Shown one piece after another: positions 1-6,214 of a stretch of DNA of 6,296 nucleotides (its first letter is position 1; each line of letters starts with the position of its first letter). A program made the translations under genes and the position numbers. The stretch lies in contig DTWI01000007.1 of the NCBI GenBank assembly GCA_012963075.1, positions 1 to 6,296 on the forward strand, read 5' to 3'. The notes under the pieces were generated by a model that made no database searches, had not been told where the DNA came from, and saw only the letters and a list, made by a program, of their open reading frames with translations. The DNA is from Fidelibacterota bacterium. Its GTDB lineage: Bacteria; Marinisomatota; Marinisomatia; Marinisomatales; Marinisomataceae.

Positions 1-1608
1 TATTTCTCTTAGAGATTTAAGCGTTTTTAAAAGTCGATTATTATCTCTTGGATGTAAACCAATAGATGGTTCATCTAATACATATAATACCCCAGTTAAT
101 TGTGATCCAACTTGAGAAGCAAGTCGTATTCGTTGAGCTTCTCCACCTGATAAGGTTCGAGAAGCCCTATCCAAAGTTAAATAACCAAGTCCAACATTTA
201 TTAAAAATGTTAGTCGTTTTTTTATTTCCTTTAGAATGCCATTTGCAATTTCTTGATCGCTTTTTGAAATAGAAATATCATTAAAAAATTTGAGTGTTTC
301 TTCTATATTTTTTGTACATAAGTTCCCAACATTGCTACCACTAACCGTGACATTTAGTGATGATTTTTTTAGTCTTTTCCCTGCACAACTATCACATTTT
401 CTAGTGCTCATAAAACCTTCAATCCATTTTCTTATACCAAAAGAACGGGTTTGTTTATAGCGGCGCTGAAGTTCAGGAATTATTCCTTCCCATTTGCCGC
501 TATAGGTGCCGGACCATTTTTTATTTTTAAGACTAATATCAATGCTTTGTCCTTTCAGTCCATACAAAATAATTGTTCTAATTTCCTTGCTCAGCTTGTT
601 CCATGGAGACGAAAAAGATAAGGGATAAATTCCGCTAAGCGCTCTTAGTTTAGCGCCGTGCCATCCTTTGGGTTGGCTTCCGATAGGTACAATTGCTTCT
701 TGTATTAGTGATTTTTTTATATCTGGAATAACAAGATTGGGGTCAACTTCCGTTATGTAGCCCAAGCCGTCACATTGATTACAAGCACCATATGGAGAGT
801 TAAATGAAAACATACGAGGAGCAAGGTCGGATAAGCTAACATATGGATGGTATGGGCAAGCAAAGTGTTCACTAAACATAACTTCTTTTTCTCCTTCAAT
901 ATTGATAATACAAATTCCTTCACCCATTTTTAATGACAGTTCAACAGATTCCAATAATCTAGATTTAATATCTTTATGAATTACAACGCGATCGATAACA
1001 GCATCAATATTATGGGTTTTATTTTTTTCAAGATTTTGTTCTTTTCTTAATGGCACAATTTTTTCATCAATTCTTGCTCTTAAAAATCCTTTTTTCTTTA
1101 TATCGTCTAAGACGCCTTTATGTTGTCCTTTTCTTCCCTGAATGATTGGAGAAAGTATATAAGCTTTTTTATCAGAATTAATTGTTAAAATTTGATCCAC
1201 AATTTGTTCTGGACTTTGTTTATCAATTGCTTGTTTACATTCCCAGCAATGTGGCTTCCCAATGCTAGCATAAAGAAGTCGTAAATAATCATGAATTTCA
1301 GTAATGGTTCCAACTGTTGATCGCGGATTGCGTGAACCCGTTTTTTGTTGAATAGAAATAGCAGGTGAAAGCCCTTTAATAACATCAACATCGGGTTTTT
1401 CCATTAAATCCAAAAACTGTCGAGCGTATGCCGAAAGAGACTCAACATATCTTCTCTGTCCCTCAGCATAGATAGTGTCAAATGCTAACGAAGATTTTCC
1501 CGAACCAGAAGGCCCTGTAATTACAATCAATTTGTTTTTTTTAATATCAACACTAACATTTTTTAGATTATGCTGTCTTGCGCCTTTAATTGATAAAATA
1601 TTTTTCAT
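1..1608 (-). CDS. uvrA: Excinuclease ABC subunit A (UvrA), N-terminal 536 residues, 3' end outside window
   Basis: UvrA is the cytoplasmic damage-sensing ATPase of nucleotide excision repair; it loads UvrB on lesions. The minus-strand frame is open from ATG at 1608 to base 1. Visible in order: start MKNILSIKGARQHNLKN; Walker A GPSGSGKSS at residues 32-40; the conserved RRYVESLSAYARQF at 52-65; a CxxC pair at 121-124; a zinc-module region with C251, H254, C276 and C279 around the RMFSFNSPYGAC segment; a CDSC pair at 405-408; ABC signature LSGGE at 486-490; and Walker B running into LDEP at 511-514. Family members are about 940 residues, so the second ABC half lies beyond the left edge. H254 stands where E. 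coli has the second Cys of a CxxC pair. There is no good Shine-Dalgarno close to the ATG; a GAAGG lies 17 bases upstream. No LexA box is recognisable in front of the gene. Identity is essentially certain. Confidence 0.97.
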   Translation of the reverse strand, partial: MKNILSIKGARQHNLKNVSVDIKKNKLIVITGPSGSGKSSLAFDTIYAEGQRRYVESLSAYARQFLDLMEKPDVDVIKGLSPAISIQQKTGSRNPRSTVGTITEIHDYLRLLYASIGKPHCWECKQAIDKQSPEQIVDQILTINSDKKAYILSPIIQGRKGQHKGVLDDIKKKGFLRARIDEKIVPLRKEQNLEKNKTHNIDAVIDRVVIHKDIKSRLLESVELSLKMGEGICIINIEGEKEVMFSEHFACPYHPYVSLSDLAPRMFSFNSPYGACNQCDGLGYITEVDPNLVIPDIKKSLIQEAIVPIGSQPKGWHGAKLRALSGIYPLSFSSPWNKLSKEIRTIILYGLKGQSIDISLKNKKWSGTYSGKWEGIIPELQRRYKQTRSFGIRKWIEGFMSTRKCDSCAGKRLKKSSLNVTVSGSNVGNLCTKNIEETLKFFNDISISKSDQEIANGILKEIKKRLTFLINVGLGYLTLDRASRTLSGGEAQRIRLASQVGSQLTGVLYVLDEPSIGLHPRDNNRLLKTLKSLREI

Positions 1609-1681
1609 ATTATAAAAAGAGTTAACCTTCAATTTAGTTAAATCTGGACATCATTCAAAAAAGGATTTATGTTTGTATATA
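1609..1681. promoter_or_regulatory. Divergent uvrA / yqgE intergenic promoter region
   Basis: The two genes point away from each other across about 73 bases, so both promoters must lie here or just inside the genes. For yqgE there is a TGGACA (1645-1650) followed after 17 bases by TATGTT (1668-1673), a moderate sigma-70 match. For uvrA, a perfect TATAAT on the minus strand (1614-1609) abuts the ATG, which is too close to act as its -10 unless the start is further in. AAGGA at 1661-1665 is the only Shine-Dalgarno-like element for yqgE. These are pattern matches in AT-rich DNA, so the individual boxes are weakly supported; the region as a whole is well supported by gene orientation. Confidence 0.4.
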
Positions 1682-1690
1682 ATGTATACA
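1674..1690. repeat. Perfect 6-bp dyad TGTATA-N5-TATACA over the yqgE start
   Basis: TGTATA at 1674-1679 and its exact reverse complement TATACA at 1685-1690 flank the five bases TAATG, which contain the yqgE ATG (1682-1684). As DNA it has the layout of a small operator. As RNA it could form a short hairpin with the AUG in the loop. The arms are mostly A/T, so a chance match is quite possible. Confidence 0.35.
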
Positions 1691-2233
1691 TTAAAGAACA
1701 AGCTTCTAGTTTCAATGCCAAATATGATAGATCCTTATTTTGCAAAAAGCGTTATTTTTATTTGCGAATATAATGCTGGTGGTGCAGTAGGATTTATCAT
1801 TAATAAACCTGTCAGTACAATGAAAATTATTAGTTCAGGTATAAAAGATAAATTTTTAAAAGATTTACTTTCTCAATCAAACAAAATCTATTTTGGTGGT
1901 CCTGTTTCTATTCATGAAGCATGTATTCTTAGCGCTAAAAATACAAAAAATATATCGTTTGATATGTCAGAAAAAATCAAATTGTCTAATAATTTAGAAT
2001 TAATTAAAAAAATCTTATTTGAAGAAAAAAAGCTAGATAATACAAAACTTATTTTTGGTCATTCTGCTTGGGACAAAAATCAATTAGATAATGAAATTAA
2101 AAATGGCGACTGGTTAATACATGATACTTCAAAAATAATTTTTGATAAAAACCCAAAAACGCTTTGGACGGAATTAATTAGATCGGTTGGTTTTGATAAA
2201 TTCAAAATAACAGGCATTGGCGGCATATCATGA
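1682..2233 (+). CDS. yqgE: YqgE/AlgH family protein (DUF179)
   Basis: This is a conserved cytoplasmic protein of the YqgE/AlgH family, whose biochemical role is not settled; the AlgH name comes from a regulatory link to alginate in Pseudomonas. Family hallmarks seen: LLVSMPNMIDPYF near residues 8-20, SVIFICEYNAGGAVGFIINKP at 23-43, YFGGPV at 70-75, the GHSAWDKNQLDNEI block at 126-139, NGDWLI at 141-146, and the closing TGIGGIS. From ATG 1682 it has 183 residues, close to the 187 of E. coli YqgE, and the N-terminus aligns well. An in-frame TTG at 1673 adds three residues and is better spaced (7 bases) from AAGGA at 1661-1665, so the start is uncertain by nine bases. The usual neighbour ruvX (yqgF) is not present. 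The stop codon overlaps the start of the next small ORF by four bases. Confidence 0.93.
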   Translation: MYTLKNKLLVSMPNMIDPYFAKSVIFICEYNAGGAVGFIINKPVSTMKIISSGIKDKFLKDLLSQSNKIYFGGPVSIHEACILSAKNTKNISFDMSEKIKLSNNLELIKKILFEEKKLDNTKLIFGHSAWDKNQLDNEIKNGDWLIHDTSKIIFDKNPKTLWTELIRSVGFDKFKITGIGGIS

Positions 2234-2349
2234 GTAGAAAAGCTAATAAGTTCAATAACGGATTATTGTTAATGATAAATGGTTGGGGACTTATTAAAAA
2301 GGGGTTGGAATTTATTAAAAAAGACCTTTTTAGTCGTCGTAAAAAATAA
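2230..2349 (+). CDS. Candidate 39-residue basic small protein, function unknown
   Basis: The ORF starts at an ATG that overlaps the yqgE TGA stop as ATGA, the classic layout for translational coupling, and ends at TAA 2347-2349, 21 bases before ychF. I do not recognise the product. It has 8 Lys and 3 Arg against one Glu and one Asp (about +9), a Gly/Trp-containing middle (NGWG at 17-20) and a C-terminal basic tail SRRKK. Residues 21-34 form two imperfect heptads, LIKKGLE and FIKKDLF, which would make an amphipathic helix. The upstream GGCGG at 2219-2223 is a weak ribosome-binding candidate at 6 bases spacing. Without it, the genes here would be separated by an unusually long 137-base gap for this compact block. 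It could instead be a chance ORF; conservation in relatives is not visible from here. Confidence 0.5.
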   Translation: MSRKANKFNNGLLLMINGWGLIKKGLEFIKKDLFSRRKK

Positions 2350-2358
2350 AATAAGTAT

Positions 2359-2364
2359 TATATT
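2359..2364 (+). promoter_or_regulatory. Possible -10 element for ychF (TATATT)
   Basis: TATATT ends six bases before the ychF ATG, and an overlapping TATTAT sits at 2356-2361. No Shine-Dalgarno is present in the 21-base gap, which ends in the pyrimidine-rich CTCTCC. A transcript started from this element would begin at or next to the AUG (leaderless). No convincing -35 is visible 16-18 bases upstream, so this is only a weak candidate for an internal promoter. Confidence 0.22.
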
Positions 2365-2370
2365 CTCTCC

Positions 2371-3462
2371 ATGAAATTAAATTGTGGATTTGTAGGACTT
2401 CCCAACGTTGGGAAATCAACCCTATTTAATGCTCTTAGCAATAATAGCGTTGCTGCGGAAAATTACCCTTTTTGTACAATTGAGCCAAATGTCGGCATTA
2501 TAGAAATTCCAGATGAGAGGATAAAAATTCTATCAGAAATTTTTGCACCCAAAAAAACAACCTATAATACTATTGAATTTATTGATATTGCAGGACTAGT
2601 AAAAAATGCACATCAAGGAGAAGGTTTAGGCAACCAGTTTCTATCACAAATTAGGTCTGTAAAAGTTGTTGTACATGTCATTCGTTTTTTTGAAGACAAA
2701 AACATTACACATGTTGAAAACAAAGTTAACCCATTAAATGATATGGAAATTATTAACACCGAACTAATGCTTGCTGATATAAAAACTGTTGAGAAAGGTT
2801 TGGAGAAAAATGAAAAGCTGCTCAAAGCAAACAGGCCAGAAAGCAAGCTGACAAAAACAATTTTAAATAATTTATTGGAATACTTAAATAAGGGGCTTTC
2901 TGCAAGGGCCTTCCAAAGAAATAGCAAGGAAGATGCTATTATTAAAAATTTATTTCTTTTAACAGACAGACCAATGATTTGTGTAGCAAACACCGATGAA
3001 AACAACATGCTAACAAATCAAATTCAAGAAGCGGAAATCCTTGCAAAACAAAATTATTCTTCTTTTATAATAATTAATGGAAAGCTAGAATCACAAATGA
3101 CAGACCTAAACGAAGAAGAAAAGCAATTAATGCTAAACGAATACGGCTTGAAAGAAGCTGGGTTAAATAGTCTTATTAAAGAATCATATGAAATTCTTGG
3201 TCTTCAAACTTTTTTTACTTGCAACAAAGAAGAAGTAAGGGCTCGAACAGTCGCTAAGGGAGCATCCGCTGTACAAGCTGCAGAAGAAGTTCATACTGAT
3301 TTTGCAAAAAAATTTATCAAGGCTGAAATATATACTTTTAATGATGCCATAAAACACAAAAACAACATAAAAAGCTTAAAAACATTGGGGTTGGTTAAAA
3401 TTGTTGGTAAAGATTATATTATGCAAGAAGGAGACATTGCATACTTTATTAAAGGACAGTGA
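2371..3462 (+). CDS. ychF: Redox-regulated ATPase YchF (Obg/OLA1-type P-loop NTPase)
   Basis: YchF is a universally conserved ribosome-associated cytoplasmic P-loop protein of the Obg group that prefers ATP over GTP. Seen here: G1 loop GLPNVGKST at residues 9-17; the YPFCTIEPNVG switch region at 32-42; G3 with the family signature DIAGLVKNAHQGEGLGNQF at 72-90; His114 in the NITHVENKVNP stretch, the same number as the catalytically important His of E. coli YchF; and a G4 motif NTDE at 207-210. The NxxE form in place of NKxD is what gives the family ATP specificity. A coiled-coil insertion lies around 135-175. A C-terminal TGS domain carries FTCNKEEVRARTVAKGASA and HTDFAKKFIKAE. The length of 363 matches the family. 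No Shine-Dalgarno precedes the ATG. The stop overlaps the GTG start of the next gene by four bases. Confidence 0.97.
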   Translation: MKLNCGFVGLPNVGKSTLFNALSNNSVAAENYPFCTIEPNVGIIEIPDERIKILSEIFAPKKTTYNTIEFIDIAGLVKNAHQGEGLGNQFLSQIRSVKVVVHVIRFFEDKNITHVENKVNPLNDMEIINTELMLADIKTVEKGLEKNEKLLKANRPESKLTKTILNNLLEYLNKGLSARAFQRNSKEDAIIKNLFLLTDRPMICVANTDENNMLTNQIQEAEILAKQNYSSFIIINGKLESQMTDLNEEEKQLMLNEYGLKEAGLNSLIKESYEILGLQTFFTCNKEEVRARTVAKGASAVQAAEEVHTDFAKKFIKAEIYTFNDAIKHKNNIKSLKTLGLVKIVGKDYIMQEGDIAYFIKGQ

Positions 3463-4481
3463 CAGCCGTGGTTGATAAAAAAATTCGTATTAAAATTGGG
3501 GTAATAGGTGCTGGACACCTTGGTAAACACCATATCAAACATCTTTGTTCTCATCCTTCTGTTAATTTTGTTGGATTTTTTGATTCGAATAAAGAGGTGG
3601 CTAAAAAAATAAGTAAAAAGTTTTCAGTTAAAAGCTTCGAAAACGTTGGAGACTTAATTAGCTCTTCAGATGGGTTGCACATTGTAACGCCAACAAACCT
3701 ACATCATAGCATTGCTATGGATTGCCTTAAAAAAAATAAAGATATTTTTATTGAAAAACCTATCGCTAGCAATATAGAAGAAGCAGAAGAAATAGTGAGT
3801 CTTTCTAAAAAAAATAAAAACATTGTCCAGGTAGGACACGTTGAAAGGTTTAACCCTACAATCAATCGATTAAAAACAATAATTAAAAATCCACATTTTA
3901 TAGAAATTGAAAGGCTGGCCCCTTTCCAAAGCAGGGGAACTGAAGTTCCTGTGGTGTTAGATTTAATGGTTCATGATATTGATTTGGTTTTGTCTATGGT
4001 CGATAGCAATATAAAACAAATTCAAGCAAGTGGAGCAATAATGATGGGAACAAAAGTAGATGTTGCTCATGCAAGAATTGAGTTTTATAATGGGGTCATT
4101 GCAAACCTTAAATCAAGTAGAATTGCACAAAACTATGTTAGAAAAATTAGAACATATGAAAAAAATCTTTATACTATTACGGACCTAATGATTCCACAAA
4201 TTGAAACTTATAACATTGATACCTCTTCTAGCTTGTCTTCAGCCGGCATTCTTGGAACAACAGCAAGCCTAACCGAAAAAGAGGTGGAAACAGCAGACGG
4301 AATAAAAAAAATATACTATGATAAAATTATACCAGAAAAAAAAGATGCTTTATTAGAAGAAATAAATAATTTTATTGATTGTATTCATACAAGAAGTGTA
4401 CCCGTTGTAGATGGCACAAAAGGCTTAAAAGCCTTAGGGGTTGCCTTAGAAATTGAAGAAAAAATTACTAAAAATGGTTAA
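3459..4481 (+). CDS. Gfo/Idh/MocA family NAD-dependent oxidoreductase, GnnA-like by context
   Basis: This is a two-domain sugar dehydrogenase of the Gfo/Idh/MocA family. The Rossmann motif GVIGAGHLGKHH is at residues 14-25; Asp42 at the end of the second strand suggests NAD rather than NADP; the family EKP motif is at 99-101; VGHVERFNP is at 125-133; and DLMVHDIDLV at 168-177 carries the expected catalytic His172. The VGHVERFNP form is typical of members acting on UDP-HexNAc sugars, including the UDP-GlcNAc 3-dehydrogenase GnnA. Its position directly before lpxB, with an 8-base overlap, supports a role in lipid A precursor or LPS sugar synthesis, but the substrate is inferred. The start is ambiguous: GTG 3459 overlaps the ychF stop (GTGA), while GTG 3468 has AGGA (3453-3456) at a better though long spacing of 11 bases and would give 337 rather than 340 residues. 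Confidence 0.9.
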   Translation: MTAVVDKKIRIKIGVIGAGHLGKHHIKHLCSHPSVNFVGFFDSNKEVAKKISKKFSVKSFENVGDLISSSDGLHIVTPTNLHHSIAMDCLKKNKDIFIEKPIASNIEEAEEIVSLSKKNKNIVQVGHVERFNPTINRLKTIIKNPHFIEIERLAPFQSRGTEVPVVLDLMVHDIDLVLSMVDSNIKQIQASGAIMMGTKVDVAHARIEFYNGVIANLKSSRIAQNYVRKIRTYEKNLYTITDLMIPQIETYNIDTSSSLSSAGILGTTASLTEKEVETADGIKKIYYDKIIPEKKDALLEEINNFIDCIHTRSVPVVDGTKGLKALGVALEIEEKITKNG

Positions 4482-5586
4482 CAATAAAATAGTTGTTATT
4501 GCCGGAGAGGACTCGGGGGACTTGCATGGATCAAAATTGATTACACAGATGAAAAATATTAATCCAAATCTTTCTTTTTATGGAATCGGTGGGGACAGAA
4601 TGGTTCAAGCTGGACTTAATAAAATTGAACACATTAAAAACCTAAATGTAATTGGTTTGTTTGAGGTGCTAAAACATTACCCTAGAATAAAAAGAATATT
4701 TAACAAAACAGTACAATTTATCAACAAACTTAAGCCTGATAAGGTAATATTAATTGATTATCCAGGGTTCAATATTCGGCTTGCAAAAAAAATGAAAAAA
4801 CTAGGGGTTCCTGTTTCTTATTTTATTCTACCTCAAGTTTGGGCCTGGAACAGCTCTAGGGCAAAAGACTTACAACAAGCTTGTAAACAATTAGTTAGTA
4901 TTATTCCTTTTGAAAAAAAATGGTTTAGCGATCGACAAATTGATGTTCATTTTGTTGGACATCCGCTTATATCTATTCTAAAACAAAAATTTGATTCTGA
5001 TTTTCTACACAAAAGATATAATATTAATCAGGATAAAAAAATTATTGCCTTATTGCCTGGCAGCAGAACATCAGAGGTAAAAAAACATTGGCCTATTTTT
5101 TTGAAAACAATTAGGGCCTTTAATGCCTCTTCAAAACACAAAATACAACCCGTTCTTATTCAAGCGCCAAATATTAAAATTAAAAATATACCAGAAGGCT
5201 TAATAGTGGTTGATAAAAATCATTATGAGGCGCTATCGTGTGCAGATGCAGCAATTGTATGTTCGGGAACCGCTACCCTTGAGACTGCATTATTAAATTG
5301 TCCCATGGTAGTTTGTTATAAGCTGTCTTCTTTAACTTGGTTTTTTGCAAAAAAAATGTCTTTAGTAAAACATTTGTCTTTAGTAAACCTAATTACAGAA
5401 AAAGAAGCTGTAAAAGAATTATTACAAAAAAACATGACAGCAACAAATATTATTAATGAAATAAATTATTTGTTTTCAAATGAAGGGAAGTCCGCCTGGG
5501 CAAAAAATTATAATCTTCTTATTGAAAAAATGAAATCAGAAACAAAAAATCCATATCACAATGCAGCAAAACACATTTTACAGTAA
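4474..5586 (+). CDS. lpxB: Lipid-A-disaccharide synthase LpxB
   Basis: LpxB is the GT19 glycosyltransferase that joins UDP-2,3-diacylglucosamine to lipid X at the inner face of the cytoplasmic membrane, making the tetraacyl disaccharide of lipid A. Seen: N-terminal IAGEDSGDLHGSKL, then YGIGGDRM, the DYPGFN loop, the signature ILPQVWAWNSSRA, FVGHPL, LLPGSRTSEVK, and the C-terminal donor-site segment CSGTATLETALLNCPMVV followed by VNLITEKEAV. From ATG 4474 it has 370 residues, close to the 382 of E. coli LpxB. I chose this ATG because it places IAGE about nine residues in, as in known LpxB proteins; an in-frame TTG at 4453 would add seven lysine-rich residues. It overlaps the preceding gene by 8 bases and the following one by 26, so translation is probably coupled. 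Confidence 0.97.
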   Translation: MVNNKIVVIAGEDSGDLHGSKLITQMKNINPNLSFYGIGGDRMVQAGLNKIEHIKNLNVIGLFEVLKHYPRIKRIFNKTVQFINKLKPDKVILIDYPGFNIRLAKKMKKLGVPVSYFILPQVWAWNSSRAKDLQQACKQLVSIIPFEKKWFSDRQIDVHFVGHPLISILKQKFDSDFLHKRYNINQDKKIIALLPGSRTSEVKKHWPIFLKTIRAFNASSKHKIQPVLIQAPNIKIKNIPEGLIVVDKNHYEALSCADAAIVCSGTATLETALLNCPMVVCYKLSSLTWFFAKKMSLVKHLSLVNLITEKEAVKELLQKNMTATNIINEINYLFSNEGKSAWAKNYNLLIEKMKSETKNPYHNAAKHILQ

Positions 5587-6214
5587 ACTTCTTTTGTCTA
5601 TAAAAACCATTTTTCTTTGGACAACGGTTAAACTGCTATACGGCTTCAACAAGTTTGCCGTTGAAGGTGAAAACAATATCAATGCTTTAATCAAAAACAA
5701 TCAATCGTTTATCTTGGTTTCTTGGCATGGAAAAATTTTAACTGTTTTTCATTATTTTGCTAATAAAAACTACATTGGATTAGCAAGCATAAACAAGGAT
5801 GCCGAATTAATTGTTAGGGTTGGAGAGTTGATGGGGTATTCGTTTGTAAGGGGGTCTAGTTCTAGAGGAGGGTCGGGTGCATACAGTGACATGATTAGGC
5901 TTTTAAAACTTCCGTCTACTAAAATTATCATTACCCCAGATGGCCCTCAAGGACCAGAACATATTCCAAAACCTGGTGCTGTTAGACTAGCACAAAAAAC
6001 CGGTGTTCCAATAATTCCTGTTATTGGTCATGCAAAAAGAAGTTGGGTGTTTAAAAATTGGCATAATTTTTATTTAAGCAAGCCTTTTAGTCCAATCAAG
6101 TTGGTTGTTGGAGAACCAATATACTTCCAACCGGAACAAAGTTTAAAAGATTGTATAAAAATACTTAAAGAGAAAATAAATTTTATTGATAAAATTGCAT
6201 CCCAACATGAATAA
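5561..6214 (+). CDS. DUF374 acyltransferase, LpxJ-type lipid A late acyltransferase candidate
   Basis: The protein belongs to the DUF374 / lysophospholipid-acyltransferase-like family. Some members (LpxJ of Helicobacter and Campylobacter) add secondary acyl chains to lipid A in place of LpxM. Seen: a hydrophobic N-terminal segment (about residues 9-28) likely to sit in the inner membrane; SWHG at 54-57 with the conserved His; the DAELIVRVGELMG block at 80-92; RGSSSRGG at 97-104; ITPDGPQGP at 124-132; and GAVRLAQKTGVPIIPV at 139-154. Its 217 residues are normal for the family. The third residue of PDGPxGP is Gln where Arg is usual. It starts inside lpxB (26-base overlap) with no Shine-Dalgarno, which suggests coupling to lpxB translation. 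Family assignment is secure; the acyl acceptor is inferred from neighbours. Confidence 0.9.
   Translation: MQQNTFYSKLLLSIKTIFLWTTVKLLYGFNKFAVEGENNINALIKNNQSFILVSWHGKILTVFHYFANKNYIGLASINKDAELIVRVGELMGYSFVRGSSSRGGSGAYSDMIRLLKLPSTKIIITPDGPQGPEHIPKPGAVRLAQKTGVPIIPVIGHAKRSWVFKNWHNFYLSKPFSPIKLVVGEPIYFQPEQSLKDCIKILKEKINFIDKIASQHE

Noticed and set aside
66..272. 68-residue plus-strand ORF inside the uvrA region
   Set aside because: It lies antisense to well-conserved uvrA (LSGGE and Walker B region) and its product has no recognisable features; it is a shadow of the real frame.
1185..1391. 68-residue minus-strand ORF
   Set aside because: It is in another frame of the same strand as uvrA, over conserved UvrA residues; a frame shadow.
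1609..1681. LexA (SOS) box upstream of uvrA
   Set aside because: I looked for the alphaproteobacterial GTTC-N7-GTTC and for E. coli-type CTG-N10-CAG; neither occurs in the intergenic stretch. GTTAAC at 1621-1626 is only a short palindrome.
2293..2334. Possible terminator hairpin TAAAAAGG ... CCTTTTTA before ychF
   Set aside because: The stem is almost all A/T with only two G-C pairs and a loop of about 22 bases, and no clear T-tract follows. It falls inside the small ORF and looks like a by-product of its repeats.
2613..3008. 131-residue hydrophobic minus-strand ORF
   Set aside because: It is antisense to ychF; its Ser/Phe/Leu-rich composition is the usual mirror of Lys/Glu-rich coding sequence, and it starts within the ychF reading frame without a promoter or ribosome site.
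3729..3736. Poly-A runs of eight bases in several genes (for example in the oxidoreductase and lpxB) as phase-variation tracts
   Set aside because: Such runs are spread evenly through all genes and come from Lys/Asn codons in AT-rich DNA; none sits at a gene start with a frameshift-dependent alternative product.
5357..5387. 13-bp direct repeat TGTCTTTAGTAAA with an 18-base period in lpxB
   Set aside because: It encodes SLVKHL/SLVN in a place where other LpxB proteins have the same total length with different residues, so there is no insertion; probably coincidence of similar codons.
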